A stretch of DNA of 64,000 bases from Arthrobacter cupressi (GTDB lineage: Bacteria > Actinomycetota > Actinomycetes > Actinomycetales > Micrococcaceae): the NCBI RefSeq assembly GCF_900099975.1, contig NZ_FNEI01000014.1, positions 1 to 64,000 on the forward strand, in the 5' to 3' direction. The notes below the pieces were generated by a model. It made no database searches. It saw only the letters and a program-made list of their open reading frames with translations, and had not been told where the DNA came from. Positions 8,213-19,101 of this stretch are shown here, one piece after another; position 1 is the stretch's first letter, and the number at the start of each line of letters is the position of its first letter. The position numbers and the translations under genes are program-made.

Positions 8213-8697
8213 TTCCGGGCCAGGACCCTGGCCGCGCGAAGCATCATCGCCCGGAGCACCAGCGGGTGCAGGACCCGGACCGGTACGAAGTAGAGGCGTC
8301 CCCTCCACCCCTTGAGCCGCACGGCGGTGGTGACCCGCAAAAGGTGCGAAGCGGCGTCGAACGCCACCCCGCAGCTAAAGTCCAGGTGCCGGTCCTCCGC
8401 GGTGATCAGTGCCTCTTCACCCGCCACCCTGGAAACGGCGAACACATCCGCGGGCGCCTTGGGTATGCCCGCCAGGCCCACGAGCTGTTGCCGCAGCGCC
8501 ATGAGTGCCAGGACCCAGCGGGGCATGGCGGATCGTGAGAAGACCGTATCCGCCCAGGCTCGCGGATCCGAGGTTGCCGATTGCCGGCATGGGACGACTA
8601 TCACATCGGCGTAGTCGGGTTCCGGAATGGCTTCGAGGGCCAGGGAACGGAACACCGGTTCCCCGGCGCGAGAGGACGATCCAACGGGATTTTCCAT
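8209..8697 (-). CDS. DUF2867 family protein
   Basis: About 162 residues. The pattern fits DUF2867: PDYADVIVVPC near the N-terminus, a central GVAFDAASHLLRVTTAVRLKGWRGRLYF and the C-terminal GW-R-YF..R..HP motif (VPVRVLHPLVLRAMM). The biochemical role of the family is unknown; it is distantly related to START/SRPBCC-like folds. The start at 8697 is preferred over two upstream ATGs (8703, 8736) because AAGG lies 7 bases before it. The gene is convergent with recN (4-base overlap) and divergent from pyrG, in the middle of an otherwise one-directional housekeeping block. Confidence 0.75.
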   Translation of the reverse strand: MENPVGSSSRAGEPVFRSLALEAIPEPDYADVIVVPCRQSATSDPRAWADTVFSRSAMPRWVLALMALRQQLVGLAGIPKAPADVFAVSRVAGEEALITAEDRHLDFSCGVAFDAASHLLRVTTAVRLKGWRGRLYFVPVRVLHPLVLRAMMLRAARVLARN

Positions 8698-8716
8698 GCC
8701 CATGCCTTGATCGTAG

Positions 8717-10522
<1,806 letters not shown>

Positions 10523-10549
10523 TTCACAGCACCCGCAAAGGACGGCGCG

Positions 10550-11212
10550 ATGCCCGGTAGTTCCGAATCTTCCAGCAGTTCCCGGCAGCTTTCGGACACA
10601 CCGAGCCCGCGCCGTCTTTTGTCGTCCAGCAAGGTCTACGAGGGCCGGATCTGGGACGTTGTCAGCGACGCCTTCGAGCTCGCCGAGGACAGCGGCACCC
10701 TGGTCCGCGACTACATCGACCACCCGGGCGCCGTCGCCGTCCTTCCCATGAACGGCGACGGCGACATCCTGCTGCTCAAGCAGTACCGGCACCCGGTGGG
10801 CATGGACCTTTGGGAGATTCCCGCGGGCCTGCTGGACATCGAGGGGGAGGACTTCGTCGTCGGAGCCGCGCGGGAACTCGCGGAGGAAGCCGACCTGCAG
10901 GCCGCGCAGTGGAACGTCCTGGCGGACTTCTTCAACTCGCCCGGCTCCTCCAGCGAGGCGATCCGGATCTACCTGGCCCGCGGCCTGTCCGACGTCCCTG
11001 AAGCCGAACGCCACGTCCGGACGGACGAGGAAGCCGAAATTGAGCTGCGCTGGGTGTCCCTGGACGAGGCCGTCGCCGCCGTCCTGGAGGGCCGCCTGCA
11101 CAACCCCTCGGCCGTCGTCGGTATCCTCGCGGCCGCCGCCGCACGCGCCGGCGGCTTCAGCGGACTGCGGCCCGGCAACACCCCCTGGCCGGCCCACCCC
11201 AGCCAGCGCTGA
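10550..11212 (+). CDS. NUDIX hydrolase, ADP-ribose pyrophosphatase type
   Basis: 220 residues. The Nudix box region reads [20 protein letters not shown] plus EADL, with the metal-binding RE..EE intact. Two positions differ from the strict consensus: the leading Gly is offset by one, as in the mycobacterial homologue, and the usual Gly near the end is Asp. The upstream [11 protein letters not shown] and downstream [13 protein letters not shown] segment ([17 protein letters not shown]) are typical of ADP-ribose pyrophosphatases, which split ADP-ribose to AMP and ribose-5-phosphate. The first 25 residues are Ser-rich and probably disordered. Position between pyrG and xerD matches Rv1700. Confidence 0.9.
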   Translation: MPGSSESSSSSRQLSDTPSPRRLLSSSKVYEGRIWDVVSDAFELAEDSGTLVRDYIDHPGAVAVLPMNGDGDILLLKQYRHPVGMDLWEIPAGLLDIEGEDFVVGAARELAEEADLQAAQWNVLADFFNSPGSSSEAIRIYLARGLSDVPEAERHVRTDEEAEIELRWVSLDEAVAAVLEGRLHNPSAVVGILAAAAARAGGFSGLRPGNTPWPAHPSQR

Positions 11213-11214
11213 CC

Positions 11215-12177
11215 ATGCCGCCTGGGGAGAACACACGCACGGCCACCGCCGTCGACCGCGCCGTCAGCGATTACCTGCAGCACCTGGGGGTGGAGCGCGG
11301 CCTGGCCAGCAACACGCTCTCCGCCTACCGCCGCGACCTCACCCGCTACGCCAACTTCCTCGCCACCGCCGGCATCGACAAGCCCGGCCAGGTTACCCGG
11401 CACGACGTCACCGGCTTCGTGCAGGCCCTCTCCGACGGGTCAGACGGCGCCGCCGCCCTGGGCGTGCGGTCCGCCGCCCGCACCGTGGTTGCCGTCCGCG
11501 GCCTCCACAAGTTCTGGGCCCTGGAAGGAACCACGACGGCGGACCCCGCCAGCGATGTCCACCCGCCAATGCCCGGCAAACGGCTGCCCAAGGCGATCAC
11601 CGTGGACGAGGTCACGCGGATCCTCGAAGCCGCCGGAACCGACACCGCCACGGGCCTGCGCGACCGCGCGCTGCTCGAATTCCTGTACTCCACCGGCGCC
11701 CGCATCAGCGAAGCGGTGGGCCTCGACGTCGACGACGTCTCCCTCGAGAACGACTCCGACGGTCCCGCGATCGTTCGGCTGTTCGGCAAAGGCTCCAAGG
11801 AACGCCTGGTGCCGCTGGGCTCCTACGGGGCACGCGCCGTCGGTTCCTATCTGGTGCGCGGCCGTCCGGCCCTGGCCGCCAAGGGCAAGGGCACTCCGGC
11901 CTTGTTCCTCAACGCGCGCGGCGGGCGGATCAGCCGGCAAAGCGCGTGGACCATCCTGAAGACCGCGGCAGACAAGGCGAACATCACCAAGGACGTCTCC
12001 CCGCACACCCTGCGCCATTCCTTCGCCACCCACCTGCTGGAAGGGGGAGCGGACGTCCGCGTGGTCCAGGAACTCCTCGGCCACGCTTCGGTGACCACCA
12101 CCCAGGTGTACACCCTGGTCACGGCGGACACGCTCCGCGAAGTGTACGCTGCAGCCCACCCCCGCGCGCTGGGTTGA
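11215..12177 (+). CDS. xerD: Tyrosine recombinase XerD
   Basis: 320 residues. A SAM-like N-terminal DNA-binding domain ([20 protein letters not shown]) precedes the catalytic domain with Arg in [12 protein letters not shown], the [13 protein letters not shown] box, [12 protein letters not shown] with the His and nucleophile Tyr, and the usual C-terminal ending. XerC/XerD resolve chromosome dimers at dif near FtsK. Location 2 bases after the NUDIX gene matches Rv1700-Rv1701. No sign of phage linkage, so this is the housekeeping recombinase rather than an integrase. Confidence 0.94.
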   Translation: MPPGENTRTATAVDRAVSDYLQHLGVERGLASNTLSAYRRDLTRYANFLATAGIDKPGQVTRHDVTGFVQALSDGSDGAAALGVRSAARTVVAVRGLHKFWALEGTTTADPASDVHPPMPGKRLPKAITVDEVTRILEAAGTDTATGLRDRALLEFLYSTGARISEAVGLDVDDVSLENDSDGPAIVRLFGKGSKERLVPLGSYGARAVGSYLVRGRPALAAKGKGTPALFLNARGGRISRQSAWTILKTAADKANITKDVSPHTLRHSFATHLLEGGADVRVVQELLGHASVTTTQVYTLVTADTLREVYAAAHPRALG

Positions 12178-12279
12178 TAGGAAACTGGGCTGACGATTTC
12201 TTCCAGGCGATGTAAGAAACCGATGCTCCCGGGACACTAAGTCTTTAAAATCGAAGCCATCGAGTCCGGGGGGATCAAG
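12178..12279 (+). promoter_or_regulatory. Leader of the ECF sigma factor gene
   Basis: A short AT-richer spacer after xerD. A GTAAGAAACC stretch near 12210-12220 resembles the AAC-containing -35 of ECF promoters, but no convincing -10 is paired with it. GGGGGAT at about 12270-12276 is the ribosome binding site for the ATG at 12280. Autoregulation is typical of such genes but not shown here. Confidence 0.3.
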
Positions 12280-12783
12280 ATGCTGGCTGCCAGGGAGCAC
12301 GAGTTCATAGCTCTGCACGCTGAGCACTTCACTCGCGTTTACCACTACATCGCCTACCGCATCAACGACCAGGCCCGTGCGGAAGAGCTCGCCGCGGATG
12401 TCTTCCGCATCGTCTGGGAAAAGCGCCTCGACGAGCCGCCGGGCATCGGCTGGCTGATCGCGACCGCACGGAACGTGCTCGGCAACGAATACAAGGGCCG
12501 GCGCCGCCGCGAACAACTCATCGAACGGCTGACGGAGGAAGTCCGCACCCGGGATGCGGGCGCCGACGACGGCCAGCGCGCCGCCGTCGCCGATGTCCTG
12601 ACCCGGCTGAACGACCGCGACCGGGAGGTCCTAATGCTCAGCTATTGGGACGGGCTGAGCACCGCTGAATTGGCCCAAAGCCTCGAGTGTTCGCCGTCCG
12701 CGGCCGCGGTCCGGCTGCACCGGGCACGGAAGGCCTTCGCAAAAGCCGCCCCCTCACACCTCATGACAGAACGGAAGGGCTAG
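12280..12783 (+). CDS. ECF-type RNA polymerase sigma factor
   Basis: 167 residues. Region 2 is visible as FTRVYHYIAYRINDQARAEE followed by LAADVFRIVWEK, and region 4 as LNDRDREVLMLSYWDGLSTA then a helix-turn-helix ending in AAAVRLHRARKAF. Size and architecture are those of a minimal extracytoplasmic-function sigma factor. The next gene starts 2 bases after the stop and encodes a membrane-anchored protein, the usual arrangement for a sigma factor and its regulator. The inducing signal is unknown. Confidence 0.92.
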   Translation: MLAAREHEFIALHAEHFTRVYHYIAYRINDQARAEELAADVFRIVWEKRLDEPPGIGWLIATARNVLGNEYKGRRRREQLIERLTEEVRTRDAGADDGQRAAVADVLTRLNDRDREVLMLSYWDGLSTAELAQSLECSPSAAAVRLHRARKAFAKAAPSHLMTERKG

Positions 12784-12785
12784 CC

Positions 12786-14129
12786 ATGGACCGCATCGAG
12801 CAGCTCATGAAGGACGCGAAGCCGCGCGTCGGCGAGCCGGGCATCACGCCAGGCGCCGTAGAGGCCCGTTCCATTGTTTTCTCCACCGACCCCGAGGTGG
12901 TGTCCCTGGCCGGGCGGACGCCGCGGCGGCGCGCCGCCATGCGCACGGCGGTGGCCGGCCTGGCCGCCGCGGCGGCGGTCGCGGCAGCCGTGGTGGTTGG
13001 TGGCACGCTGATGCCACAGCCGGCACCTGACCCGGCCAACACCGGCACCCCGTCGATTTCAGCCAGCCCGACTCCGAGCCATTCACCCAGTCCGACGGCA
13101 ACAACCCAGCCGGCCGGCCTGAGCACCAACGGCGTGGCCTGCACGCCTGCGAACATCGACCTGCGCCGCAGTACCCAGAACCCCGCGACCGAAGCGATCC
13201 CCGCCGCGGAACAGAAGTACTACAAGGTGCTGGGATGCGCGGACGGCTGGCTCGCCTACGAGCTCTCCGCGGAAGGTGCCCGGGTCATCGGGGGCGACGG
13301 CGGCGATGCCTGGTACAACATCGCCAGGCTGCAGGACAACAAGCGCTTCCTCACGGACTTCCAGCAGCCATGGTCCAGCGTCTACAGCTGGAAGTTCCAG
13401 GCCCTGAACAACGACGTCTCGCAGAACGGCCAGCACCTCACGCCGCAGCAGGCCATGGACAAGGAATTCGCCGACAAGGGCATCCCGGTGGACATCCGGC
13501 CGCAACTGGTGGGTGACGGTCCGCCAACAACCACCGGAGCAACTCCGGGCTTGAGCGCCTACACCAGTCCGGACGGCAGGGTGACCTTTGACTATCCGCA
13601 GCAGTGGACCGTGCGGGCGAAGGAGAGCAGCGCGCCCGGCGAGATCAGGTTGACGGTGCACGATGCCGAAGGCAAGAAGCTCGCCGAGCTGGTGTACGGC
13701 AGCCAGGGCGGCGGGCTCGGCGGCGGCTGCGCCACACCGGTTCCCTACACGGTGCTGGACTACGCCGAAGTCTCCCTGCCGTATAACAAGGCGTTCGAGG
13801 GCGTCATCACGCCCCGTTTCGCCTACCGGGCGATGGAAACCAACGGACGGGTCCTGGCCTCCTACGGCCTGACCAGCACCGTGGGCGGCGCCGACGGGAA
13901 GGCCTGCTCCATCTACAACGTGGTCAACGGTCCGGCCGAATCTCCGAGCTACATGTTCGCCAGCGGGGCGCAGATGCGCGCCGACTTCAGCGACGCCGAA
14001 GCACAGGCGCAGGGCGTCATGACCTTCGCGACCATGGACGAGGCCATCAACTACCGGAACAGCGAGGAATACAGGCTGCTCAAGGCAATGATCACCTCCC
14101 TGAAGATCCCCAACGCACCGGTGGATTAG
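12786..14129 (+). CDS. Membrane-anchored putative regulator of the ECF sigma factor
   Basis: 447 residues. A short cytoplasmic head (residues 1-50, basic at the end: RTPRRRAAMR) leads into one transmembrane helix at about 52-74 (Ala/Val-rich), then a Pro/Ser/Thr linker (SISASPTPSHSPSPTATTQP) and a roughly 330-residue extracytoplasmic part with YTSPDGRVTFDYPQQWTVRA, a PsbP/lipoprotein-like beta segment. No HxxxCxxC zinc motif is seen, so it is not a classical zinc anti-sigma factor. Coupling to the sigma gene by 2 bases is the main reason to call it a partner. Direct anti-sigma activity is inferred. The start is the ATG after GAAGGGCTAGCC. Confidence 0.75.
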   Translation: MDRIEQLMKDAKPRVGEPGITPGAVEARSIVFSTDPEVVSLAGRTPRRRAAMRTAVAGLAAAAAVAAAVVVGGTLMPQPAPDPANTGTPSISASPTPSHSPSPTATTQPAGLSTNGVACTPANIDLRRSTQNPATEAIPAAEQKYYKVLGCADGWLAYELSAEGARVIGGDGGDAWYNIARLQDNKRFLTDFQQPWSSVYSWKFQALNNDVSQNGQHLTPQQAMDKEFADKGIPVDIRPQLVGDGPPTTTGATPGLSAYTSPDGRVTFDYPQQWTVRAKESSAPGEIRLTVHDAEGKKLAELVYGSQGGGLGGGCATPVPYTVLDYAEVSLPYNKAFEGVITPRFAYRAMETNGRVLASYGLTSTVGGADGKACSIYNVVNGPAESPSYMFASGAQMRADFSDAEAQAQGVMTFATMDEAINYRNSEEYRLLKAMITSLKIPNAPVD

Positions 14130-14159
14130 AGCGGGCCAGTCCGGCTATAAGGTAAGGGG

Positions 14160-14639
14160 ATGGAATTCGCCGACGTCACCCTGTGCTTCCTGGTCCGGGA
14201 CCTGCCCGACGGCGGAAGGGACGTCCTGCTCGGACAAAAGAAGACAGGATTCGGTGCAGGCAAGGTGGTGGGCCTGGGCGGGCACGTCGAGCCGGGCGAA
14301 AGCGACGCCGAAGCCGCCTGCCGGGAGGTCTTCGAAGAGTCCGGAGTGACGGTCCACGAAACGGACCTGGTGGACGCCGGCACGGTCCGGTTCGTGTTCC
14401 CCGCCCGTCCCGAATGGAATATGCGCACCCGGCTCTTTGTGGCCATGCGCTGGGACGGCGAACCGCAGGAAAGCCTGGAAATCGCGCCGGAGTGGTTCGC
14501 GGTGGATAACCTGCCGGTCGAGCGCATGTGGCAGGATGCCGAACACTGGCTGCCCATGGCCCTGGGCGGCACGGTCCTGGACATCGACGTCGTCCTCAAC
14601 GACGACAACACTACGGTCAGCCACGTGACGCACCGCTGA
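14160..14639 (+). CDS. NUDIX hydrolase, MutT/8-oxo-dGTPase-like
   Basis: 159 residues. A canonical Nudix box is present: GHVEPGESDAEAACREVF followed by EESG, fitting Gx5Ex7REUxEExGU exactly. The N-terminal VTLCFLVRD and KKTGFGAGKVVGLGGH are typical of the 8-oxo-dGTP/oxidised purine branch (MTH1-like: compare KGFGAGKWNGFGGK). That suggests clean-up of oxidised nucleotides, which is inferred from similarity. It lies 30 bases after the sigma-partner gene and ends before a palindromic terminator, so co-transcription with the sigma factor is possible. Confidence 0.88.
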   Translation: MEFADVTLCFLVRDLPDGGRDVLLGQKKTGFGAGKVVGLGGHVEPGESDAEAACREVFEESGVTVHETDLVDAGTVRFVFPARPEWNMRTRLFVAMRWDGEPQESLEIAPEWFAVDNLPVERMWQDAEHWLPMALGGTVLDIDVVLNDDNTTVSHVTHR

Positions 14640-14659
14640 CTCGCCGAACCACACAGCAG

Positions 14660-14691
14660 GGCGGCCCGGTCACCATGGTGACCGGGCCGCC
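14660..14691. terminator. Perfect 32-base palindrome, bidirectional terminator
   Basis: A self-complementary sequence (arms GGCGGCCCGGTCAC, centre CATG) lies between the convergent NUDIX and prpC genes. A T-rich tract is lacking on both sides, so it may act as a stem-loop barrier or stabiliser rather than a classical terminator. Confidence 0.65.
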
Positions 14692-14713
14692 GTCGTGCGC
14701 TGCCGTGGGTGGT

Positions 14714-15853
14714 TTACGGAAGATGCCGTTCGTCCACGCCGTTGTACTCGCTCAGCGGGCGGATCAATGAGTTGGAGCCGAGCTGTTCCATCACGTGGGC
14801 GGTCCAGCCGGTGATCCGGCTGGCCACGAACAGGGGAGTGAACGTGGGGGTGTCAAAGCCCATCAGGTGGTAGGTGGGCCCGGCCGGATAGTCGAGGTTC
14901 GGCTTGATGCCCTTCGCCTCATCCATGGCCTGCTCCAGGCCGTTGTACAGTCCCAGCAGTTCGGGCCGGCCGTAGTGGGCGATCATCTTGTCCAACGCGG
15001 CCTTCATGGTGGGCACCCGGGAGTCGCCGTGCTTGTAGACCCGGTGGCCGAAGCCCATCACCTTCTTCTTCTGTGCCAGGGCGTCTTCCATCCAGGCCTT
15101 CGCCCGGGCGGCGGCATCCTCCATGGACTCTTCGGCGCGGATGCCGATCTCGTCGAAGGTGTCCATCACGGCCTCGTTGGCGCCGCCGTGCAGCGGGCCC
15201 TTGAGGGCGCCGATGGCGGCCGTGACCGCGGAGTGCAGGTCGGACAGCGTGGAGGTGACCACGCGGGCAGTGAACGTGGAGGCGTTGAAGGAGTGCTCCG
15301 CGTACAGGATCATCGAGACGTTGAAGGCCTTGACCACTTCCTCCACGGGATCCTCGCCGAACGCCATCCACAGGAAGTTTGCCGAGTAGCCCAGGTCATC
15401 GCGCGGCGGAACGAGGTCCTGTCCGCGGCGGCGGCGCTGGTCGTAGGCGACGATCGCCGGCATCGCGGCCCAGAGATCGATGGCTTTCTTGAGGTTGGCC
15501 TCGGGCGAGGAGTCCTCGGCCAGCGGGTGCCGGGCGCCCATCACGGAAGCGGCCGTGCGGCATACGTCCATCGGGTGCGATTCCACCGGCAGGACGTCGA
15601 CCACTTGCTTCACCACCGGGTCCAGCGCGCGGCCGGCGCGCTCGCGGGCGGTGAACTCCGCGAGCTGTTCCGGCGTCGGAAGTTCGCCGTTCCACAGCAG
15701 GTAGGCGACTTCCTCGAAGCTGCAGCGGGCGGCGAGCTCCTGAACAGGGTAGCCGCGGTACAGCAACGAGTTGGTGTCCGGGTTGACCTTGGAAATCGCG
15801 GTGTAGTCCACGACGACTCCGGCCAGCCCTTTCTTGATGTCTTCAGCAGCCAT
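14714..15853 (-). CDS. prpC: 2-methylcitrate synthase
   Basis: 379 residues. It condenses propionyl-CoA with oxaloacetate in the methylcitrate cycle. Citrate-synthase fold motifs are present: GPLHGGANEAVM with the first active-site His, MGFGHRVYKHGDSR with the second, and the C-terminal RPLSEYNG. The SLLYRGYPVQELAARCSFEE start is typical of the short PrpC/CitZ type. The prpDB neighbourhood distinguishes it from the TCA citrate synthase. It is the last gene of the reverse-strand gntR-prpD-prpB-prpC unit, 73 bases after prpB. Confidence 0.93.
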   Translation of the reverse strand: MAAEDIKKGLAGVVVDYTAISKVNPDTNSLLYRGYPVQELAARCSFEEVAYLLWNGELPTPEQLAEFTARERAGRALDPVVKQVVDVLPVESHPMDVCRTAASVMGARHPLAEDSSPEANLKKAIDLWAAMPAIVAYDQRRRRGQDLVPPRDDLGYSANFLWMAFGEDPVEEVVKAFNVSMILYAEHSFNASTFTARVVTSTLSDLHSAVTAAIGALKGPLHGGANEAVMDTFDEIGIRAEESMEDAAARAKAWMEDALAQKKKVMGFGHRVYKHGDSRVPTMKAALDKMIAHYGRPELLGLYNGLEQAMDEAKGIKPNLDYPAGPTYHLMGFDTPTFTPLFVASRITGWTAHVMEQLGSNSLIRPLSEYNGVDERHLP

Positions 15854-15926
15854 GCCGAACTCCTTCGTTCATCTCTGGCAGGGCACCGGCTGTTGCGCGG
15901 TCCCTGCGTGCCCTTCATGGATCCGG

Positions 15927-16835
15927 TTACTGGCGGGCGCCGGGAACCTGGAAGTTGAAAACGCCGGTGTCGAAGCGGTTGTAGGCTTCGTAGTCCACCA
16001 GCTCGTAGAGCCGGGCGCGGGTGAGCATGTTCTCCACCTCTGCCTGCTGCGTCCCAGATGCCTTGATCGTTTCCAGCGTACGCTCTGCAGCCCCCATCGC
16101 AATGCGCAGCAGGGTGACGGGGTAGATGACCAGGTTCACGCCGACGTCCTGGAGCTGCTCCACCGTGAACAGCTCGCTCTTGCCGAACTCGGTCATGTTG
16201 GCCAGGACCGGCACATCCACCGCTTCACGGATGGCCCGGAACTCCTCCAAAGTGGCCATGGCCTCGGGGAAAATCGCGTCGGCACCGGCTTCCACCAGGG
16301 CCTGGGCGCGTTCCTTCGCGGCCTCCAGGCCTTCCACCGCGCGGATGTCGGTGCGGGCCATGATCAGGAAGTCCGGGTCGCGGCGGGCGTCGGCCGCGGC
16401 GCGGATGCGTTTGGTGGCCGTCTCCAGATCCACGACGGCCTTGCCGTCCAGGTGGCCGCAGCGTTTGGGGTTGAACTGGTCTTCGATGTGGCAGCCGGCC
16501 AGTCCGGCGTTCTCGAGTTCCTGGATGGTGCGTGCCACGTTCATGGGCTCGCCGAAACCGGTGTCCGCGTCCACCAGGCAGGGCAGGTCCGTCATCCGCG
16601 CGATCTGCCCGGCGCGTTGCGCGACCTCGGTGAGCGTGGTCAGGCCGATGTCCGGCAGGCCGAGGTCGTTGGCCAGCACCGCCCCGGAGATGTAGACGCC
16701 GGGGAAGCCCTTCTCTTCGATCAGCCGCGCGGACAAGGGGTTGAAGGCGCCGGGGAACTGGAGGATCTCGTCCGAGGCGAGCATGTCCCGCAGCTTGCGC
16801 CGCTTTTGCTCCGGGGTGGTGGTGGAGTACAGCAT
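15927..16835 (-). CDS. prpB: Methylisocitrate lyase
   Basis: 302 residues. It cleaves 2-methylisocitrate to succinate and pyruvate. The isocitrate-lyase superfamily active-site loop is KRCGH at residues 124-128; CLVDADTGFGEP (87-98) supplies the Mg-binding Asp residues. Size matches the short PrpB family rather than the 430-residue isocitrate lyases. The ATG follows the prpD stop codon with no base between (TAGATG), so translation is coupled. Confidence 0.95.
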   Translation of the reverse strand: MLYSTTTPEQKRRKLRDMLASDEILQFPGAFNPLSARLIEEKGFPGVYISGAVLANDLGLPDIGLTTLTEVAQRAGQIARMTDLPCLVDADTGFGEPMNVARTIQELENAGLAGCHIEDQFNPKRCGHLDGKAVVDLETATKRIRAAADARRDPDFLIMARTDIRAVEGLEAAKERAQALVEAGADAIFPEAMATLEEFRAIREAVDVPVLANMTEFGKSELFTVEQLQDVGVNLVIYPVTLLRIAMGAAERTLETIKASGTQQAEVENMLTRARLYELVDYEAYNRFDTGVFNFQVPGARQ

Positions 16836-18356
16836 CTAGAACAGGCCCTTCGGGGCGTTGGCGGGGTTGATCACGCCGGGGGCGGCGGTGATGTTGAGCT
16901 GGTCCAGTTCGCCGGCGGCCAGTTCGGGCAGGCGTTCGACGGCGGCCAGGAACCTTTCGATTTCGGCTTCCTCGACCAGCCCCGCGGCCAGGGTGCGGAA
17001 CTTGTTCACGTACTGCTCCCGGGCGAAGGGCCGGGCGCCGAGCGGGTGGGCGTCCGCGACGGCGATCTCGTCGGTAATCACGGTCCCGTCCGTCAGGGTA
17101 ATCTCCACGGAGCCGCCGAAGGCCTTCTCCGCGATGTCCAGCGAGTGGTACCGGCGGGTCCATTCCGGGTCCTCCACCGTGGTGACCTTGTGCCAGAGCT
17201 CCACGGTGTCCGGCCGGCCGGCCCGTTCGGGGGTGTAGGAGTGAACGTGGTGCCAGGCGCCGTCCTGCAGGGCCACGGTGAAGATGTACGGGATGGAGTG
17301 GTCCAGGGTCTCACGGGACGCCGTGGGATCGTACTTCTGGGGATCGTTGGCGCCGGAACCGATCACGTAGTGCGTGTGGTGGCTGGTCTTGATCAGCACG
17401 GAGGCCACGTTCGCCGGGTCCGTGGCTTCGGGGTGTTCCTTGTGCAGCTTGCGGGCCAGGTCGATCCAGGCCTGGGCCTGGTACTCGGCGGAGTGCTCCT
17501 TGGTGTAGGTGTCCAGGATGGCGCGCTTGGCCTCGCCCGGACCGGGCAGCGGCACCTCGTAGGAGGCGTCCGGGCCGTCCAGCATCCAGGCGATCACGCC
17601 GTCTTCGCCTTCGTAGATCGGCACCGGGGAGGTCTGCCCGCGCATGGCACGGTCCGCCGCTTCCACGGCCATCTTCCCGGCGAACGCGGGAGCGTGGGCC
17701 TTCCACGTGGAGATTTCGCCCTTGCGGGACTGGCGGGTGGCGGTGGTGGTGTGCAGGGCCTGGCCCACGGACTGGAAGATGGTTTCCACGTCCAGGCCGA
17801 GCAGGGTGCCGATGCCGGCAGCCGCAGAGGGGCCCAGGTGGGCCACGTGGTCGATCTTGTGCTTGTGCAGGCAGATCGCCTTGACCAGGTTGACCTGGAT
17901 TTCGTACCCGGTGGCGATGCCCCGGAGCAGGTCCTTGCCGGAGGCGCCCACGTGCTGGGCCACGGCCAGGATGGGCGGGATGTTGTCGCCCGGGTGGGAG
18001 TAGTCCGCGGCCAGGAAGGTGTCGTGGTAGTCCAGTTCGCGCACGGCCACCCCGTTGGCCCAGGCGGCCCACTCGGGGGAGACCTGCTCCGTGATGCCGA
18101 ACACGCCCGCGCCCTTGCCGCCGGTGCTCGGGGCGTGGGTCAGCGCCTGCGCCCGGGCGGCGACGATCGGGGCCCGGTTCAGCGAGGCCACAGCCACGGA
18201 GGCGTTGTCGATGATCCGGTTGATGACCATCTCGGCCACCTCAGGGGTCACCTCCACCGGGTCGGCGGCGACCACGGCGATTTTGTGCGCCAGCTGCTCC
18301 TCGCGCGGCAGGTTCTCTTCTGACTTGTAGACACGGACGTGGTGGCTCTTGACCAA
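16836..18356 (-). CDS. prpD: 2-methylcitrate dehydratase
   Basis: 506 residues, MmgE/PrpD family. It dehydrates 2-methylcitrate to 2-methyl-cis-aconitate. Recognisable segments include the [19 protein letters not shown] block with the conserved His and Asp, [16 protein letters not shown], and the [12 protein letters not shown] region in the C-terminal half. It is the first structural gene after gntR, separated by 13 bases. Full length for the family, no missing segment noted. Confidence 0.95.
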   Translation of the reverse strand: MVKSHHVRVYKSEENLPREEQLAHKIAVVAADPVEVTPEVAEMVINRIIDNASVAVASLNRAPIVAARAQALTHAPSTGGKGAGVFGITEQVSPEWAAWANGVAVRELDYHDTFLAADYSHPGDNIPPILAVAQHVGASGKDLLRGIATGYEIQVNLVKAICLHKHKIDHVAHLGPSAAAGIGTLLGLDVETIFQSVGQALHTTTATRQSRKGEISTWKAHAPAFAGKMAVEAADRAMRGQTSPVPIYEGEDGVIAWMLDGPDASYEVPLPGPGEAKRAILDTYTKEHSAEYQAQAWIDLARKLHKEHPEATDPANVASVLIKTSHHTHYVIGSGANDPQKYDPTASRETLDHSIPYIFTVALQDGAWHHVHSYTPERAGRPDTVELWHKVTTVEDPEWTRRYHSLDIAEKAFGGSVEITLTDGTVITDEIAVADAHPLGARPFAREQYVNKFRTLAAGLVEEAEIERFLAAVERLPELAAGELDQLNITAAPGVINPANAPKGLF

Positions 18357-18369
18357 GGTGGTGGCTCCT

Positions 18370-19023
18370 TCAGGATGTGTGGCTGGCCTTGACGTTGCTG
18401 TTTTTTACGTGGGACAGGCTTCGGTGCAGGTGCAGGATGGTGGCGGCTTCGGCGAGCTTCGCGTTCCCGCCGGCGATGGCTTCGGCGATCGCGGCGTGCT
18501 CGGCCGCCGCGGCACCCAGCCGGGCGGCGTCGTCGGCGGCCAGGCGCCGGACCCGGACCAGGTGCACGCGCAGGCTGCGCAGGGCCTGGGCCAGGTAGGA
18601 ATTGGAGATGGCGGCGTCGATCGCGTCGTCCAGCTTCGCCACCAGCGCGTAGTAATCGTGGCGGGCGGGGTCGCTGCCTTCAAGGAGCGCGGGCGCCTGC
18701 AGGAGTTCGCTGTGGAGTTCGGCGAAGATGCCGCGTTCGCCGCGCTCTGCGGCCAGCGCCGCCGCCCTGACCTCGAGGGTTTCGCGCAGCTCGAACAGTT
18801 CGTCGATGTCCTCCAGCGAGATCGCGGTGACGACGACACCGCGGCCGCCGGCCGCCGTCGTCAGGCCTTCCGCGGTGAGCCGGCCGAGCGCCTCCCGGAC
18901 CGGCGTGCGCGAGACGCCGAGGCGTTCGGACAGCTCCACCTCGCCCAGGACCGTTCCGGGGGCGAGGCGCCATTCGAGGATGTCCTCGCGGAGGGCGGCG
19001 TAGGCCTTGTCGCTGGCTCGCAT
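18370..19023 (-). CDS. GntR family (FCD/FadR-type) regulator of the prp operon
   Basis: 217 residues from the ATG at 19023. A winged helix at residues 1-70 ([38 protein letters not shown]) is followed by an all-helical FCD ligand domain with the metal-binding type D..H..H pattern ([27 protein letters not shown]). An upstream in-frame start at 19083 would read through the operator and is less likely. It is the promoter-proximal gene of the prpDBC unit, so it probably senses a methylcitrate-cycle intermediate. Two TGTATACA-type palindromes in its own leader support autoregulation. The effector is inferred. Confidence 0.88.
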   Translation of the reverse strand: MRASDKAYAALREDILEWRLAPGTVLGEVELSERLGVSRTPVREALGRLTAEGLTTAAGGRGVVVTAISLEDIDELFELRETLEVRAAALAAERGERGIFAELHSELLQAPALLEGSDPARHDYYALVAKLDDAIDAAISNSYLAQALRSLRVHLVRVRRLAADDAARLGAAAAEHAAIAEAIAGGNAKLAEAATILHLHRSLSHVKNSNVKASHTS

Positions 19024-19030
19024 GGCGTCA

Positions 19031-19091
19031 GTGTATACACAGCGCGCCTGGATGTGCCAGTGGTCCGCGAAAACTGGCCACAATGTATACA
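19031..19091 (-). promoter_or_regulatory. Paired GntR operators upstream of gntR-prpDBC
   Basis: GTGTATACAC at 19031-19040 is a perfect palindrome, and TGTATACA at 19084-19091 repeats its core. Their centres are 52 bases apart, close to five helical turns, flanking the likely promoter. Such ATAC/GTAT cores are common for FCD-class GntR proteins, and the gene just downstream encodes one. Confidence 0.7.
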
Positions 19092-19101
19092 GAAGAGAGG
19101 C

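Noticed and set aside
14660..14691. The 32-base palindrome as a protein-binding operator
   Set aside because: It lies between two convergent stop codons, where a terminator or structural hairpin fits much better than an operator.
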